Origin: Cryptomeria japonica
Taxonomy: Eukaryota; Streptophyta; Pinopsida; Cupressales; Cupressaceae
Length of the DNA stretch: 64,000 nt
NCBI RefSeq assembly: GCF_030272615.1
Contig: NC_081405.1
Location: 573,162,252 to 573,226,251 of the forward strand
Direction of reading: 5' to 3'
Shown here: piece after piece, positions 28,788-41,616 of the stretch
Position numbering within the stretch: the first letter of the stretch is position 1
Layout of the letters: each line of letters begins with the position of its first letter
Translations under genes and position numbers: made by a program
Notes under the pieces: model-generated
What the model saw: only the letters and a program-made list of their open reading frames with translations
Database searches by the model: none
What the model was told of the DNA's origin: nothing

Positions 28788-30254
28788 TGTAGACGTATAA
28801 AAATGACCATATTCCTAAATAAATATTTTATGTTCATTTCTCTATTTGATTAAATCCAATTTAATTAAATTATCCACATTCCTTTATTTAATTAAATAAA
28901 TTACTCAATTTATTTAAATAAATTCACTATACCATTTAATGAATAGATCATTTTATTCAATTAAATCCCCCCTATCCACTTTTAATTAAATTCAAATTTA
29001 ATTAAATAGTTATCCCAAATTGAATAAATCAAATTTATTTAATTACAACCAAATTGAATGAATTAAATTATTTCAATTAAATCCTATTATCCCTCCATCC
29101 ACTTGCAAAATCCCAAACCCCTTTCTAATCCCTTCTAGAATCTTCTAAACACTTCTAATTAACCTAACCCTCCTCTAAATTTTGTCACATCCCTAAGCAA
29201 AGGGAAGTCACTTCTCAAATGGCTCAAAGTCTTTGATAACCATTAAAGGTTTTCAACCTTCAACCACCAAAACCCTTAAAGTCTTTGAAAACCATTGAAG
29301 GCTTCCAACCTTCAACCACTTAATCCCCAAAGTCTCCAATAACCATTAATGGTTAATTCAAACTCTCCCACATGGTTAAAACATTTGTTTTGACTCAACC
29401 TCTATCCAACCCAAGGGTCTCATCAGGCCATTAATGCTTTGACCATGATTATCTCTTAATCATTTGCACAAAGGTTTATCCTTGGATTAACTCTTAATCC
29501 AGTGGGTAAGCCTAACTTAGACTTGACCCTTAGCCTTTAGATAACCATGAGGTCTTTTTAGGCCTTTAATGCCTCCAACCTCTTCTCTTAACCCAACCCT
29601 ATGTTGACACTTGTCACCATTTCATTGGTGCCAATTGTGCACATGGATCCCCAACTTTCAAACCTGACCCTTGATTAAACCATTCAATTTTGACCATCCA
29701 TTGCCCTGTTTGTGCTATGAATAGAGCTCTCATTCCTCCATTTTCATCAATCATCTTTCAAATTTGAAGCATTACACTTATGCTCAAATTCTTTCAAGCT
29801 TTCATATCATTTTTATGCTCCTCATTTAGCCTCTTTTAGATCAGGAATTAGACTAATATGCATATTTAGAATAATTTCTTTATCATTTTAGCTCAATCAT
29901 AGACTAAATATAGTATGCTAGGATAGTATTCATACTAATCTTGTCATCTTATCATTTAGTTTATTGCATTTCTAGAATCATATATAGCTTAACACAATCT
30001 CATACTAAAATATATCAAAGCATCCCTCGTTCTTGCATTTGCCATCCCTAAACCATTTTGCTCAGTGATCTGAGAGCAAAAACATTGGTTTGAGGGACAT
30101 TGTGAGATAGAGAACCATGGGACCCTCCTTGGGAAGTTGAGTAATACGTTATTACTCCATAGCTTGCATCAAGAAGTCCTGTGTGTGTGTGTGGACTAGT
30201 ATTTAACAACATTTTTACATATTAAGTTTTATTCGCCCACTTTTCCCGCATACA
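28788..30254 (+). repeat. E2 3' LTR, complete (1,467 bp)
   Basis: Runs from TGTAGACG to CATACA. The first 300 bp are AT-rich with many AATTAAAT runs. A 52-bp tandem repeat is at 29226-29355. The TATA position (29716-29723) is mutated to TATGAATA. Confidence 0.95.
29226..29355. repeat. 52-bp tandem repeat inside the E2 LTR, 2.5 copies
   Basis: Units begin AAAGTCTTTG, AAAGTCTTTG and AAAGTCTCCA and contain AACCATTAAAGG and CAACCTTCAACCAC. They lie in the probable U3 region. Confidence 0.8.
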
Positions 30255-30768
30255 GGTAGTATGCAGATGACCAGTGTTGTTTTATTTTGAATTTTTCATA
30301 GAGTTCATTTAGATCTTTGTTCTTGAATTGTCCTCCATTGTCAGTTATAATGGATGAAGGTATACCATGCCTGCAGATGATATAATTAAGAATAAACAGA
30401 GCTACTTGTTTACTAGTTGTTTTGATGAGCGGAACTACTTCTACCCACTTAGTGAAGTACTCAGTGGTAGTGATAATAAATTTGTGTCCGTTAGATGATG
30501 TAGGATATATTTGGCCAATTAGATCAAAAGTCCACTATTGAAAGGGCTAGTGTGTCACAAAGGGTATGAGATCCCTTGTTGGAGCATGGATAAGGTTCCC
30601 ATGTAGTTGACACTTTTCATAGGTTTTAGCAAATTTAATAGCTTCTTTCTCCATGTCTGGCCAGTAGTAGCCAGCCCTTAGTAGTTTTGGTGCTAAAGTT
30701 AGATCGTTCAAATGGGATCTACAAACACCTTCATGAACCTCAAATAATGTGCGTTGAGACTCCTCAAT
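30255..30768 (-). pseudogene. E3 integrase fragment cut by E2
   Basis: The minus strand encodes the zinc-binding region near 30600-30760 and the catalytic core with TEYFTKWVEVVP near 30440-30475 and ITDNG near 30340. The frame ends abruptly at the E2 junction inside the part that normally continues to the third catalytic residue. The first catalytic Asp is Glu, as in E2. Stops also interrupt the zinc region. Confidence 0.88.
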
Positions 30769-31872
30769 TTATAGACATCTAAGCAAAGTATTATCTAAAC
30801 CTTGCCTAAATAGGTCATTAGCAATGATGATGTACCGTGACGCATTTTGGATTAGGTTCTTTTTTTCATTTCGAGAAAGATTAGCAGGGACAACTTGGTC
30901 ACGCAGGTAAGAGTAAATGTGGCTATAACGAGATGAATCGTGTCCAATAATAGAATAGACCATCTGGGACTTGAGAGAATCATAGGCAGGATAATGTAAC
31001 TCTTCCACCAGGAATTCAAAGCAAAAATTAGATTCATGTAGTTGTGGTATAGATGCCAAAGTGGCCATGGCATCCGCTGCTCTATTTGTTGATCTGGGGA
31101 TCTGCTGAAATGATACGAAGGTAAAGTATTTCTTGAGATCATCCACCATTCTCTTATAAGGCATCATTTTATCATCTCTTGTCTAATATAGATCATTGGT
31201 TTGGTTGATAATGAGTTGAGAATCTCCATAGATATGTAATTCAACAATCTTCCACTAGATGCCCAGCTTGATCTCGTTTACCAAAGCTTCATATTCTGCA
31301 ATGTTGTTTGTGCAAGGGAAGAGAATCTTGTAAGATCTTGGGATTGAATATTTTTGGGGAGTAATAAAAAGTATTCTAGCACCAGAACCATGTTGAGTGA
31401 AAGACCCATCAAAGAACATCTTCCATGATTGTTGAGTAACGTGCATGATTGATTCATCCAAGAATTCTATATGCAGAGGTTGACTATCTTCAAGTGGAGC
31501 ATCAACAAGTTGGTCTTCAATAACCTGTCCTTTGGTGGCTTTATGTTCCACATATTCAATATCAAATTCCATAAGAACCATGACCCATTTGACCAGTCTT
31601 CCTGTAAGTGTTGCTTTACTGAGAAGATATTTGAGCGGATCAATCTTGGCTACCAGCTTAATAGAGTGTGCTAACATATAGTGCCTTAATTTTTGTAATG
31701 TAAAGACCAATGTCGAACATGCTTTCTATATTACAGTGTAGTTCATTTCATAAGACACCAATGTTCTGCTGATATAATATATATCTCTCTCTTTTTTATT
31801 TTCATCTTGTTGTGCCAGAAGTGCCCCCAGTGAAGTATTTGTAGCTCTTATGTATAGAATCAATGGCTTACC
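30769..31872 (-). pseudogene. E3 RNase H and archaeal-type RNase H
   Basis: In reading direction: the end of the first RNase H with KLRHYMLAHSIKLVAKID (31690-31630), then the archaeal-type RNase H with FFDGSFTQHGSG near 31400, IAEYEAL near 31290 and YGDSQL near 31220, then a tail with AADAMA near 31070. The fragments are separated by stops. The two-RNase-H layout equals that of E1 and E2. Confidence 0.88.
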
Positions 31873-32964
31873 TTAGATTGGTGGCATTAATATGGGTAGA
31901 ATAAAAAGATAATATTTGATTTGTTTTAAATGTTGTTCACAATCTTTATCCCAGTTGTATTGAACTCCTTTCCTTAATACCTTTGTGAAGGGTTGAACTT
32001 TGTCTGCTAGCTGAGATATAAAGTGCCTTATTGACTGAAGACGACCCTGTAAACTTCTCATTTGACTGATATTCTTGAGCAGAGGCATTTCCATTATAGC
32101 TTGGACCTTTTTAGGGTCAACCTCAATTCCTTTTTTTGAAATTATGTAACCAAGCAATTTTCCTGATGTTACTCCAAATGCACACTATTTAGGATTTAAT
32201 CAGAGCTTGAATCTTTCCATTCTATCCAGTATGAGGCCTAGTTCTTGAATATGCGTAGATCTTTTCATGGTTTTTACTAGGGTGTCATCAACATAATCTT
32301 CCATGTTTTTATGCATCATATCATGGAAGATAGTGGTTACTGCTCTTTGGTAAGTTGCTCCTGCGTTCTTTAGCCCAAACGACATAATATTCTAGTAGAA
32401 GGTTCCCCATGCACACGTGAAAGTTGTCTTTTCTTGATCTTCTTGTGCTATCTTGATCTGATTGTAACTCGAGAATCCATCCATTAATGAATACATCTCA
32501 TATCCAACAGTCATATCTACTATCATGTCAATGTTGGGCAATGGGAAATTGTCTTTCAGACATGCTTTGTTGAGATCCTTGAAGTCTGTGTAAACTCTAA
32601 TAGATTTGTCTGCCTTTGATACAGGTACTATGTTTGATATCCATTTTGTGTAGTCTATAGCTCTGATAAATCTAGCTTTTAGCAATTTTTCTAGTTCAGC
32701 CTTGACTAGTAGTGCCACATGAGGATGCATCTTATGGAGTTTTTGCTTAATTGGTTTAACTCCTAGTGTAACAGAAAGATGATGCATGATGAGATCAGGA
32801 TCGAGTCCTGGCATATTTGAGTATGTCCATGCAAAGTTGATCTTCTTTTCTAAAAAAAGGTTGCTGAAATATTTTAACTCTTCTGCTGATAGTGATTGAG
32901 CTAAATGAATGATATGTGGCATTTCTTGACTCCCAATGTTGACTAGTTGAGTTGGCTCGATCAA
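31873..32964 (-). pseudogene. E3 reverse transcriptase
   Basis: From 32964 the frame reads the pre-RT segment with AWTYSNMPGLDPDLIMHH, then ISNIVPVSK, TDFKDLN, LMDGFSSYNQI, a stop near 32392, FGLKNAGATYQ and catalytic YVDD near 32290. The thumb region with YIISKKGIEVDPKK starts near 32155. It copies element RNA into DNA. Motifs are well kept, but nonsense changes break the frame at two or more points. Confidence 0.9.
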
Positions 32965-34369
32965 TATAGAGACCTCTCCTAGAAATGAATTGGTAGTATA
33001 TCAAGTATCTCACCTTTAGGTGCCTCAGAGAGGTTTTCACCCTTAGGTACGTCCTTTATTTTTACTATTTTTGATTCTGACATCACCACAACATGGTTTT
33101 TGCCATTAGATCTCTTATTTTTATTTTTTTGATTTTTTATGACTGAGACACTTGATGTCTATTTCAGTCATTTTCTCGCTTTGCTCACTAGTGGAAGAGT
33201 TCATTTGTTCCACTGCATTAAGATAGCAGGCTAGTGTGTAGTCATTGGCAAAGGTGGGTATATTCAAGGGTTGGTTATAAAGAGTACAATCAATCAGTTC
33301 AAGATGTATTAAGGATAAGGTTTGAATAGGCTCAAGGGATTTCATAGTACTATCATCATGGCTTCGGACCGACCAGTCGAGTTCTAGAAGACTACCTTGC
33401 GTATGTGTCTCGAGACCAGGAAGAGTTATAACATGATTATCTAAATTAATGTTAGTATTTATTAGACCTAACCCAACCGACCTACTTCTATCATCGTCAC
33501 TTACTTCAGACTAGACTACATACCATGGTGTGATAGTAATAGGGTCAGTAGACAACATCTCAACATTCATGACAAAGTAGTCATAATGCGTTGTTGAATA
33601 GTTGTTGTTATAAATAGAGCCCTTGTCTGAGCTATCAGAGTCATAAGATGAAGTTTCTGACTCGTCTTCAACTGGCTTAGTAAAAGTATATATAGTATCA
33701 ATACCTACACCTTTGATACTAAAATTTCCTTCGTGATTTGGTTCATTGATCACTTGTATTTGACACACTTGTGGACATAACCTTGATGGTTCTGTTGATC
33801 CCTATCGTCTGTTCCATTCAGCTTCCTCTGGACTAATGACTGGTTCTATTTTTGTAGTTTCTAATTCTTCTTTTGTAGTTTCGTACCTGATTTGTACTAT
33901 CTCATTAGAGGGAGAGTTAGTAGGTGTAGTAATTTCTTGTGTCCTTTCTTCCTCCAACTATCGTTCATAGCCTTCTTGTCTTTTTAGTCTGATTTCTTCT
34001 ATTTCCTTTTGCATTTTTAGGCATATCAACTCTTGTGCATCATTTGTGATATCACTGGATTCTTTAGGGGTTTCTGTAGTAGATGTATCTAAGAGGTGGT
34101 CTAGACCCCATTCATACTCATTTGAATTAGTTTCTGAGTCATCTACTTGTTGTCTGCCAGTATATGTGACCAGAATGTTCAGTGGTGCGAACAATTCTCT
34201 GATTCTGTATACTTCGTCTCTCATATTCTCTGGGACTTCTACTTCTTGTGGTATTATAGCTGATATAATTGGAACTTGATTACCATCTGTTTCCTCTCTC
34301 TAGGTTGGCAATTCTTTTGATCATCATCCCACTCTTCCTGAGTTTGTTGAGTATTAATTTCTTGTGTTG
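32965..34369 (-). pseudogene. E3 linker between G-patch-like region and RT, decayed
   Basis: Short open pieces (33121-33345, 33511-33768, 33958-34224) correspond to the acidic linker of E2; for example NEYEWG is shared with E2 near 20010. Stops and frame changes separate them. No domain recognised. Confidence 0.65.
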
Positions 34370-35593
34370 TTAAAGGTAGTACCTTTTTCTTCCACTTACT
34401 TGATGGTGGGACATGTGCTTCTGATCTGATGACTTTCTTGGATCATATCCCAGTCCAGCTTTATCATTGGTAGACTTAGTTTGTAACTGAATAAGTTCAA
34501 CAATACCTTCTTGACGCTTGCCTAGAGAACCGGTACCTAAATATCCAATGTGTTGAAGCATCTTATAGCCTGGACCATATTGTGTCGGGGAAATCTCACA
34601 ATGTCGTATTTCTTTGTTTGCACTATCTCTTTGAAAAGCGATTTGAGAACATCATCCTCTTCTATTTCATCTGCAAGAGAAGTAGAGGATTGTATAAAGA
34701 GACTATCATAAATGACTTTTGGAGTTGAAGTTTGTGGCTTCATAACCTCTGATGGTTTTCCCGACTATCTTGGTGATGGAGGAAGAGACATTAGCGAGAG
34801 CGCAGAATCTATCTTGTAGCCATCTATCCCAGTGTTTGTGATTTTCAATTTCTTTTCTAAATCATTCAGCAAAGATTCTAAACTTTTAGCTATAGAGGCT
34901 TCTCTATTATGAGGAACAAAAGCATTAGCAATCTGTGTTAATGCATTGCACGTATAGCTTGTATCGACAGGAATACTGACTTCAACTCCATTATAAGGAA
35001 ATTTCAAGCACTGATGATACGTAGATGGTACTTCTTTCATTTCATGAATCCATGGCCTGCCTAGTAAGATGTTGTATGAAAGATGAAGATCAAGGACCTA
35101 AAAAATAACATCTCTTTCTACATGTCCTACCCTGATTGGTAATAATACCAGAGCCTTAGAGGTTCTTTCTTCTTCATCATAAGCCTTGATTTTTATTTTC
35201 TTTGTTGGATCAATAACGTTTTTCAGAAAAATCCAGTTGTGTCAGTAGATTGTAGGTACAAATATTCAACCCAATGCCTCCATCTATCAAAACACGTTTA
35301 ACTTGGTGTTTATGGATCATAGCTTTGATGTGTAATGGTTGGTTATGCGGGTGATTCAGTGAGTTATCATCTTCTTCAGAGAAAGTGAGGTAATGAGGCG
35401 AAGTTAGGTGACCCACCATAGGTTGAAATCGATCTATGTCTAAATCTTTAGGGACACTAGTGGTGAGCAAGGCCTTGTCCAGGATCTCTCTATGAGTAGA
35501 AGAGATCTTAAGCAGTTCCAAAATGGAGATTTGAGCATTGGTTCTTTTCAATTGTTCGACAATACTATAACCAGGAGAGGATGATAAAGCCAT
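34370..35593 (-). pseudogene. E3 protease and G-patch-like region
   Basis: In reading direction: VKRVLIDGGIGLNICTYNLL near 35300 is the aspartic protease site; [18 protein letters not shown] at 35040 matches E2 just after its protease; IGYLGTGSLGKRQEG near 34545 and GLGYDP near 34450 are the G-patch-like parts. Stops or frame changes occur near 35210 and between 34765 and 34743. Confidence 0.85.
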
Positions 35594-37510
35594 CTATTTT
35601 GATTTGGCCATGATTGTGTCTATTTGTCTATTTTGAGGAATTGGTCGGTTTGATATTGCTTGATCAAAAGTTGAGGAACTAGCTCCTTGGAGAGTAACTT
35701 TCTTCTGAGCATGGGTTACAGTAGTAGTAGTTTGTGCTTGATTTTGTTTATCTTGGATTATGATCACATTGCAATATTTAGGTTGAGAAGATTCAATCAT
35801 GTTGATCATGTTATTGTTGTTAGTGTAGGTATAATTGACTCTAGCTCTTCCCTTGGCTTTTGAGGAATCTCCTTGTTCATAATTTGGTAAGGGATATTTA
35901 AAGGCCTTATGATCAACATTAGTCACGTGATTTCCAACAACGATCTTGCTAGCTTCAAGGAGATCTTGGATTTCATGTCGGAGTTTCATGCAGTTGTTTA
36001 TGTTGTGTCCCTTGTTCCGATGGTAGTCATAGTATTCATTTTCTCTCCACCATTTGCATTTAATTTCTGAGTCATATGGTCTATAAATGTTATCAGATTA
36101 TTTGCCAATAAAGTTTTAAAAGCTGATTCATATGATTCATCTAGAGGAGTAAAATCATGCTTAGGTTTTGAAATCCAAGGCTTTTCTTTAAACCATTCTC
36201 TTGCTTTCTTCGTAGGGTTTTCTACTGCAGTTTCAGCTACCTTGAGTGCTTGTGTGCCACTAGACAAGTTAAATATTGTGGATTTTGTTTTTGCTTTGAT
36301 AGTATCTACCACTTCGTCATTAGCAACATTTCTATTGTTATCTTTTCCATATTTCCAGTATTTGTTCTTTTCTTTAGAACTAGAACCTTGCGATGTTTCT
36401 TTCCAAAGTGATATATCTCCCTTTTTTATAAGAACATCTTCCATTCTGAGGGCATTATCTACCATTTTGTTGAATGAAGGATGTACTTGCATCTGGACAC
36501 TGTATTTTAATTCAGGGATTAAGTTGTTGACAAATATATCCATCTTCTCAAGATCTGGAATGGTCTGTGAATATCTAGAGAACATCTTTCTCCATTGTTG
36601 GAGAAAAGTGAGAAAGAGTTCTCCTGTCTTTTGTTTGGTATTGCAAAGCTCTATCATAGTGACTGGGTGATGAGTGTTATAGGAGTATTGTTGTAGGAAT
36701 AGCTGGATTAATTCTTCAAAAAAATGTATTCCCATAGGTAGACTTGAGAACCATTCCATAGATTGCCCCCTAAACTTCTTGGGAAAAGGCGCATGAGATA
36801 CGTTTGGTCGTACATGAACTCCATACATAAAGCACAAATTATTTGATATGATCTTGAGGGTCTGTATTCCCATCATATTTGTCAAACTTAGACATTTCTA
36901 CTCTTGAGGGAAATGGAGGCATGTAAAAGTTTTTGTCAAATGGGAATGGGCATATTGTGTCTAGAGAATATTGTTTTGGTGATTTATCTTTGTTTTTCAG
37001 TTCTATGACCTTAGTTCGTAACACTTGTAATTGTTTGTTTAGCATTCCCAAGGGTGTCTCTTCCTCTTTAGTGATGAGGGCCTCCACATTATAACTAGTA
37101 GGAAGTTTGGTGCCTTGCTTTGCTAATTCTAGGAAATAGTCTTCTTTTTCTCTAGCCATGATGACCATCATTTTTTGGAACTCTTTATCATTTTGACATC
37201 TATGTATTTCAACCTTAGGAGGTTTATGGATTTTAGATTCAGTTGACGAGGACTCATTGTCAGTGGCATGATTGCTGAAGTTGTCATGAGTGTCTCGTTT
37301 ACTAGCTTGTCTTTCTTGCCTTTCTCTAGACATGGTGGGAGATAGGGCCCGACCAAAGATTGGTAGATCGTAAATTGGTATTTGTGACAAGGATGGTTTA
37401 TTTCGAAAGAGGTTTTCTACAAAGAATGGATTGTCATTTGATGAAAAGAGTGTTTCTTTTTCTTTGTCTATTTTACTGCGAGAACAACTGGTTTGAATAG
37501 GCATTTGCAA
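35594..37510 (-). pseudogene. gag: E3 gag
   Basis: The N-terminal part (37510-36839) contains EFQKMMVIMAREKEDYFLEL and FDKYDGNTDPQDH, homologous to E2 Gag. A frame change near 36880 leads into the capsid region (36885-35998) with MEWFSSLP and FLQQWRKMFSRY, and another near 36000 into the zinc-knuckle region, where the first Cys reads Tyr (YDYHRNKGH, then NNC). The frame shifts distinguish E3 from E2, whose decay is by nonsense codons only. Confidence 0.87.
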
Positions 37511-37865
37511 CTGACGGGACCGAGAGCTAGATGTGTTGCAGAAGTCAAGATCAAATTGTAGCTAGTTATTCATTTAACGTAGTGATTGATAGAAGTTACT
37601 AAGATCTGGTTTGGTTTCAGGAAAGATCTATCCTGTATAAGATGTTATCTAAGTTAACTTAGGTTTTGATAAGATGTTGTTTGAACTAGCTTAAAGATGA
37701 TTGACAAAATCGTGCAATGCAACGACAGGGGTACACTATCAAGGTTGTTTATGCTCAGGGGGATGATGACCAGTTTTATGCTCATTGTAGACTGATCTAG
37801 GTAGGTGTGACTATTTTGTATTGACAAAATTAGAGATTCATAAAACAAGATTTACTGAGCTGAAC

Positions 37866-38120
37866 GACAATTTAATAGTTAAAGGATGACAACAGTTTTG
37901 TTTCATACGAGTTGCTGCCTAGTACTGTACAATAGATGGGTATGTCTAGGATGACAAAAGATTTAGTGCAATTACGTATCGTACGACACATGATTTAGCT
38001 TCAGACAATAGACTACTGGGTTTCGTACGACAGAGGATTGAGTTCAGACGACAAATAATTAGCCTCATATGACACAAGATATGGTGCAGGACGATAAATG
38101 ATCAGATTTGTATGACTATT
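37866..38120 (-). repeat. E3 phased CGTACGACA-type array, inner
   Basis: On the plus strand a GACA preceded by CGTAC, CATAT, TTCA or similar occurs near 37866, 37888, (GAGT 37909), 37953, 37985, 38004, 38029, 38050, 38071, 38093 and 38114. Many intervals are 21-22 bp, but the array is looser than in E2. Confidence 0.65.
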
Positions 38121-39259
38121 AACAGGACAGAGACAAAAATTCTGAGTTTTTCAATAGCTGAGTATGACAACTGAGTATGACCAATTTTGAGATGGACTGA
38201 TTTTTTACCAGTATAGACTAGTTTTGGACATAATTTTGACTTAGGGTAGACTAGTTCTGACATGGACAGAGTTTTTGATCACTGAGTTGTTTCTTGTTTT
38301 CTCCAATTTTGGTATTCCAATTTTAGTTTGAGGGATGAAAACACAAAAAACACGCAGTATGAATAGTAACTCCAATCACAACATGCAAACCCTATGGAAG
38401 TTGGCTTAGAGAAGAAAACCTTTACTTGATGACTTAGGTACATACCCAATAGCTAATCAAAATACGGTCGTTGAGTCTCATGCAATGGATTCTCAATGCC
38501 ATATTAGCCGACTCCAAATGCTAATGGGGGCACGATATGGCAAGTGTCTTGGGAGAGTTACTATCTCTCTTGCATAAAGATTATCAACCTTTCAGTGGTG
38601 AATTGGGTAGCTTCTAATTTTAATTGGATCTAGTAAGGGGTCCATTCGGCGTGTCGAGGTATAAACTCAATTAAGAGGTCTCCCAGCCTTAAAAACCAAG
38701 GTTCAATATACCCGAAAGTATTGAGGAGAGCTATTCCCGAGCACTGTCATTGACTTAATTTTCATCAAATCATGTTTATTTTATAGTGGGTTGGAGTACA
38801 TGGTGTTTAGCCATTCCCACTTAGGTCTTTCCCCTCACACCGGCCGTAACGACTTTAAGAGTTTTAAGCTCCTCAGGAGGGTAGGCCTACTAAAGATGTA
38901 CAAATCTTAAACAAAGAAAATGCCTCAAGGGTCTGGATTTCTGATTGTCTAAAAAGACAAGAGCATACTCTCCTACCTCTCAAAATTTACTTAAAACACG
39001 AAATACAGATTTGTTCTTTAACCAGATAGCAAGTTAGGGGCTTAAAAACTGAATTTAAAGAATACACGATGTTTAGTTGATTCTCTTTAGGCAACCTGCA
39101 AAAACAACATATCAATAGTCATGTTGTTTTCATTCTTTGATAAGCATATGTTTGATTGATAAATTCTTTGACAAGCGTCTTGGAAGAAATTGGTTAAGCT
39201 GTGAAAATATTAGGCAGACAGAAGACGATTCAGGGTTAGCGTTAGCATAATTAAAATAT

Positions 39260-39500
39260 GACAGAAAACCTGAAAAGTGAAACTTATTTTAACCCAACAG
39301 AATAAAACATCATACGACAATTATCATAGAATGAAATGACAAAAGGATTTTATCGTACGAGTTAGAACTAAGCATAGGATGACAGAAGATAAAATCAGAT
39401 AATCAGAATAGTATGTCATATGACACCATTTTCTGATTTGTATGACAAATAAAAGGCTTCAATAGAATGTCATACGATGCAGTAATACCACTTGTACGAT
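39260..39500 (-). repeat. E3 phased CGTACGACA-type array, outer
   Basis: GACA-like cores near 39316, 39338, 39359, 39381, 39422, 39444, 39476 and 39498, mostly 21-22 bp or a multiple apart, with CATACGACA and TCGTACGA as the fullest forms. Confidence 0.65.
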
Positions 39501-39573
39501 ATTTCGCAAAGATTGTATGGACGAAACCTACAGGATAAAAAAAAAAAATTTTGAGACCGAAAAAGTAGTCTCC

Positions 39574-39592
39574 TGCCCCACGGTGGGTGCCA
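39574..39592 (-). other. E3 primer-binding site, tRNA-Lys type
   Basis: The minus strand reads TGGCACCCACCGTGGGGCA, close to the E2 site, four bases from the LTR. Confidence 0.85.
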
Positions 39593-39596
39593 AAAA

Positions 39597-41616
39597 TGTG
39601 TGTGAAAAGTGGACCTATATCTGCAAGCTGGAATACACAACACTTCAATTAAGTCATTAGATGCATGGTTATTAAATCAATAATCAATGAATAATAAACC
39701 ATTACAAAGCAACCCATTGCCTTCTAGTAGATGTGAGTTTAGATTGCTCTCAGATTTCTAAGCTATCCAGTGACTAGACAACACCTAAATGAAGAATTTT
39801 TAAATCTATATGAGCATGAATATGAGCTAAATGGATGCAAGATTTAAGCTAGATATGCAAGATTAATCTAACATGATTTAAGCAATATATGAATATTAAA
39901 GATAAATGGTTTAAGAAATATGAAATAACTAATATGCAATATCTCAATGCAAATTCTCAATGAACCTAGAGTAGAAACAACATAATAACAATATATTCTC
40001 CAGGATCTTTGAATGAGAGATGAGAGCCTGAACTTATACAAAATTCAGAATGAAACCAAAGGCTGAGATCAAATGATGATGAGTGGTCAAGATTTTCGAA
40101 GAGGAAGCACAATCCAAGTGAATTGATGTGATTGGATTCTTTTCTCAGTTTTAAAGGAAATTGAACTAAAATTAAGATAAAATCAGAAAAAAACTGATTT
40201 ATTCTTTATTTCATTCAAATTTAATATTTAATTGTTTTAATTGCTTTCTTTGAGATTTTTTATCAATTTTTAATTTGTTTTTTCAAGATTATCTCCAATT
40301 GATTTCTTTTCTCAATTTTTAATTATTTTTTGTCAGTTAATTCCTTTTTTGATTTATTTCCTTTTTTGAAGATTTGTGCTCATAATTTCCAATTCCTCTT
40401 TCTTGATTTGTTTCCTTTTTTGAAGATTTATGGCAATTTTTATTTATTTTTCAAATTAATTCCTCTTTTTTGATGATTTAATGGCAAATTGATTTATTTA
40501 ATTCAATATGCTAGGATATTTAATAAAATAAATAAGATAATTGTTTAAAATGATTTAGATGGAATGAACAATTAATTAAATAAATATTTAATTAATATTG
40601 AGTGATTAATTTTGCCATGTGACATTGATGATTTTAGAAATTAATTGTGTGACCAAGATTTATTTAATTGCCTTTGGTAAGGACCTTGGTGATCAAGGAA
40701 TTTTTTAGTGGCTAATATTCACCAATTGGCTATTTTTTGAAATTTGGGAATCAAAATTTGGCTAATATGTTCCACTTTAAGGTGACCCGAATCGCCACTT
40801 TTTTACAAATTTTTATTTTAGTGTTATTTAAATCGCCAAATAATTTATTTTCTTAATTTTTTTAACTCAAAGATTCGCCACAATATTCGATACATGATTG
40901 GATTAGATTTTCCAACATTTTATAATTTATTGTAAAAATCTAAATTAATTCGCCAATAATGTATCATAATTATTTGTTACTTAGGGTTATATCAACAATT
41001 TTATTTGCCACCATGGATTTAAAATATAATCTAATGGCCTTTAGTGTATTCCATGAGGTAAATTGTACCTACAAGTTGTAATGCTCGTGGGGGTTTGAAA
41101 TTACTTTTGAATTGTTGACCTCAATGAAAATCAATGGTTTAAAAGCAATATTTGGCCACATGAGTATTACAAATTGTTGGTATATTTTATCTCACAAAAT
41201 ACAAAGAGGGATATTAGATTATTTGAAGTTAATGGTAGAAATTAAATAAAGTAGAATCTACCCCTTAAACTTATTAATGATTTCCACCTTTAGGCCTTTA
41301 CTTTTCTTTAAAAAATATTTTTTTAAATGAAAGGATTTGCAATAGTAATTAATGCATACTCATATTATTTTTCAAGATTCGCCAATATTTTCTACCAAAA
41401 AAAATTGACATAAAAAATTCGCCCATAAAATTAATATTTTTCTTTCAAAAAAAGGAAAGATTCGCCATTATAAATTATTATTATTATTTTTTAAAATAAA
41501 TATTCACCAATATTTTATATAATTATTTGAGAGGGGGTTTCTTACAGTTATCATTGTTGGTGATGTTGTCGAGATTAGGGGCCCATGGTTTAGATGGCCA
41601 TTTTTAGGGTATTACA
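39597..41616 (-). repeat. E3 5' LTR (about 2,020 bp)
   Basis: The inner end, TGTGTGTG next to the PBS, is clear. The outer end is placed at ATTACA 41616, where copia RT coding sequence begins. The partner LTR is outside the window, so this border is inferred. The LTR is AT-rich with T-rich degenerate repeats (40190-40480) and recurring TTCGCCA motifs (40790-41510). Confidence 0.75.

Larger units (their letters stand above)
1..30254 (+). mobile_element. E2: Tat-like Ty3/gypsy element, 5' end outside window, interrupted by E1
   Basis: E2 is an LTR retrotransposon on the plus strand. Its 3' LTR is complete (28788-30254). The visible 5' LTR is in two pieces (1-441 and 13083-13388) because E1 inserted into it. 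By alignment with the 3' LTR, about 720 bp of the 5' LTR lie left of the window. Order: LTR, tRNA-Lys-type PBS, long leader with phased motif arrays, gag, protease, G-patch-like segment, RT, RNase H, archaeal-type RNase H, integrase, tandem repeats, an antisense plant-mobile-domain gene, PPT, LTR. The dual RNase H and antisense extra gene fit the Tat lineage. E2 sits in the integrase gene of E3; the right flank starts GGTAG and the left flank is not visible. Confidence 0.93.
37511..39573 (-). other. E3 leader with phased motifs and conserved block
   Basis: About 2.1 kb between gag and PBS without a credible gene. It contains 21-22 bp spaced CGTACGACA/CATATGACA motifs at both ends (37866-38120 and 39260-39500) around a block homologous to the E2 leader (38450-39000). 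The layout array-block-array is the same as in E2. Confidence 0.7.
30255..41616 (-). mobile_element. E3: Tat-like Ty3/gypsy element, truncated in the window by E2
   Basis: E3 runs on the minus strand: 5' LTR at 39597-41616, tRNA-Lys-type PBS, leader with phased motifs, gag, protease, G-patch-like segment, RT, RNase H, archaeal-type RNase H and part of integrase. E2 inserted into the integrase core at 30254/30255, so the rest of E3 should lie left of the window. Proteins and leader resemble E2. E3 itself lies in the RT gene of copia E4. Confidence 0.92.
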
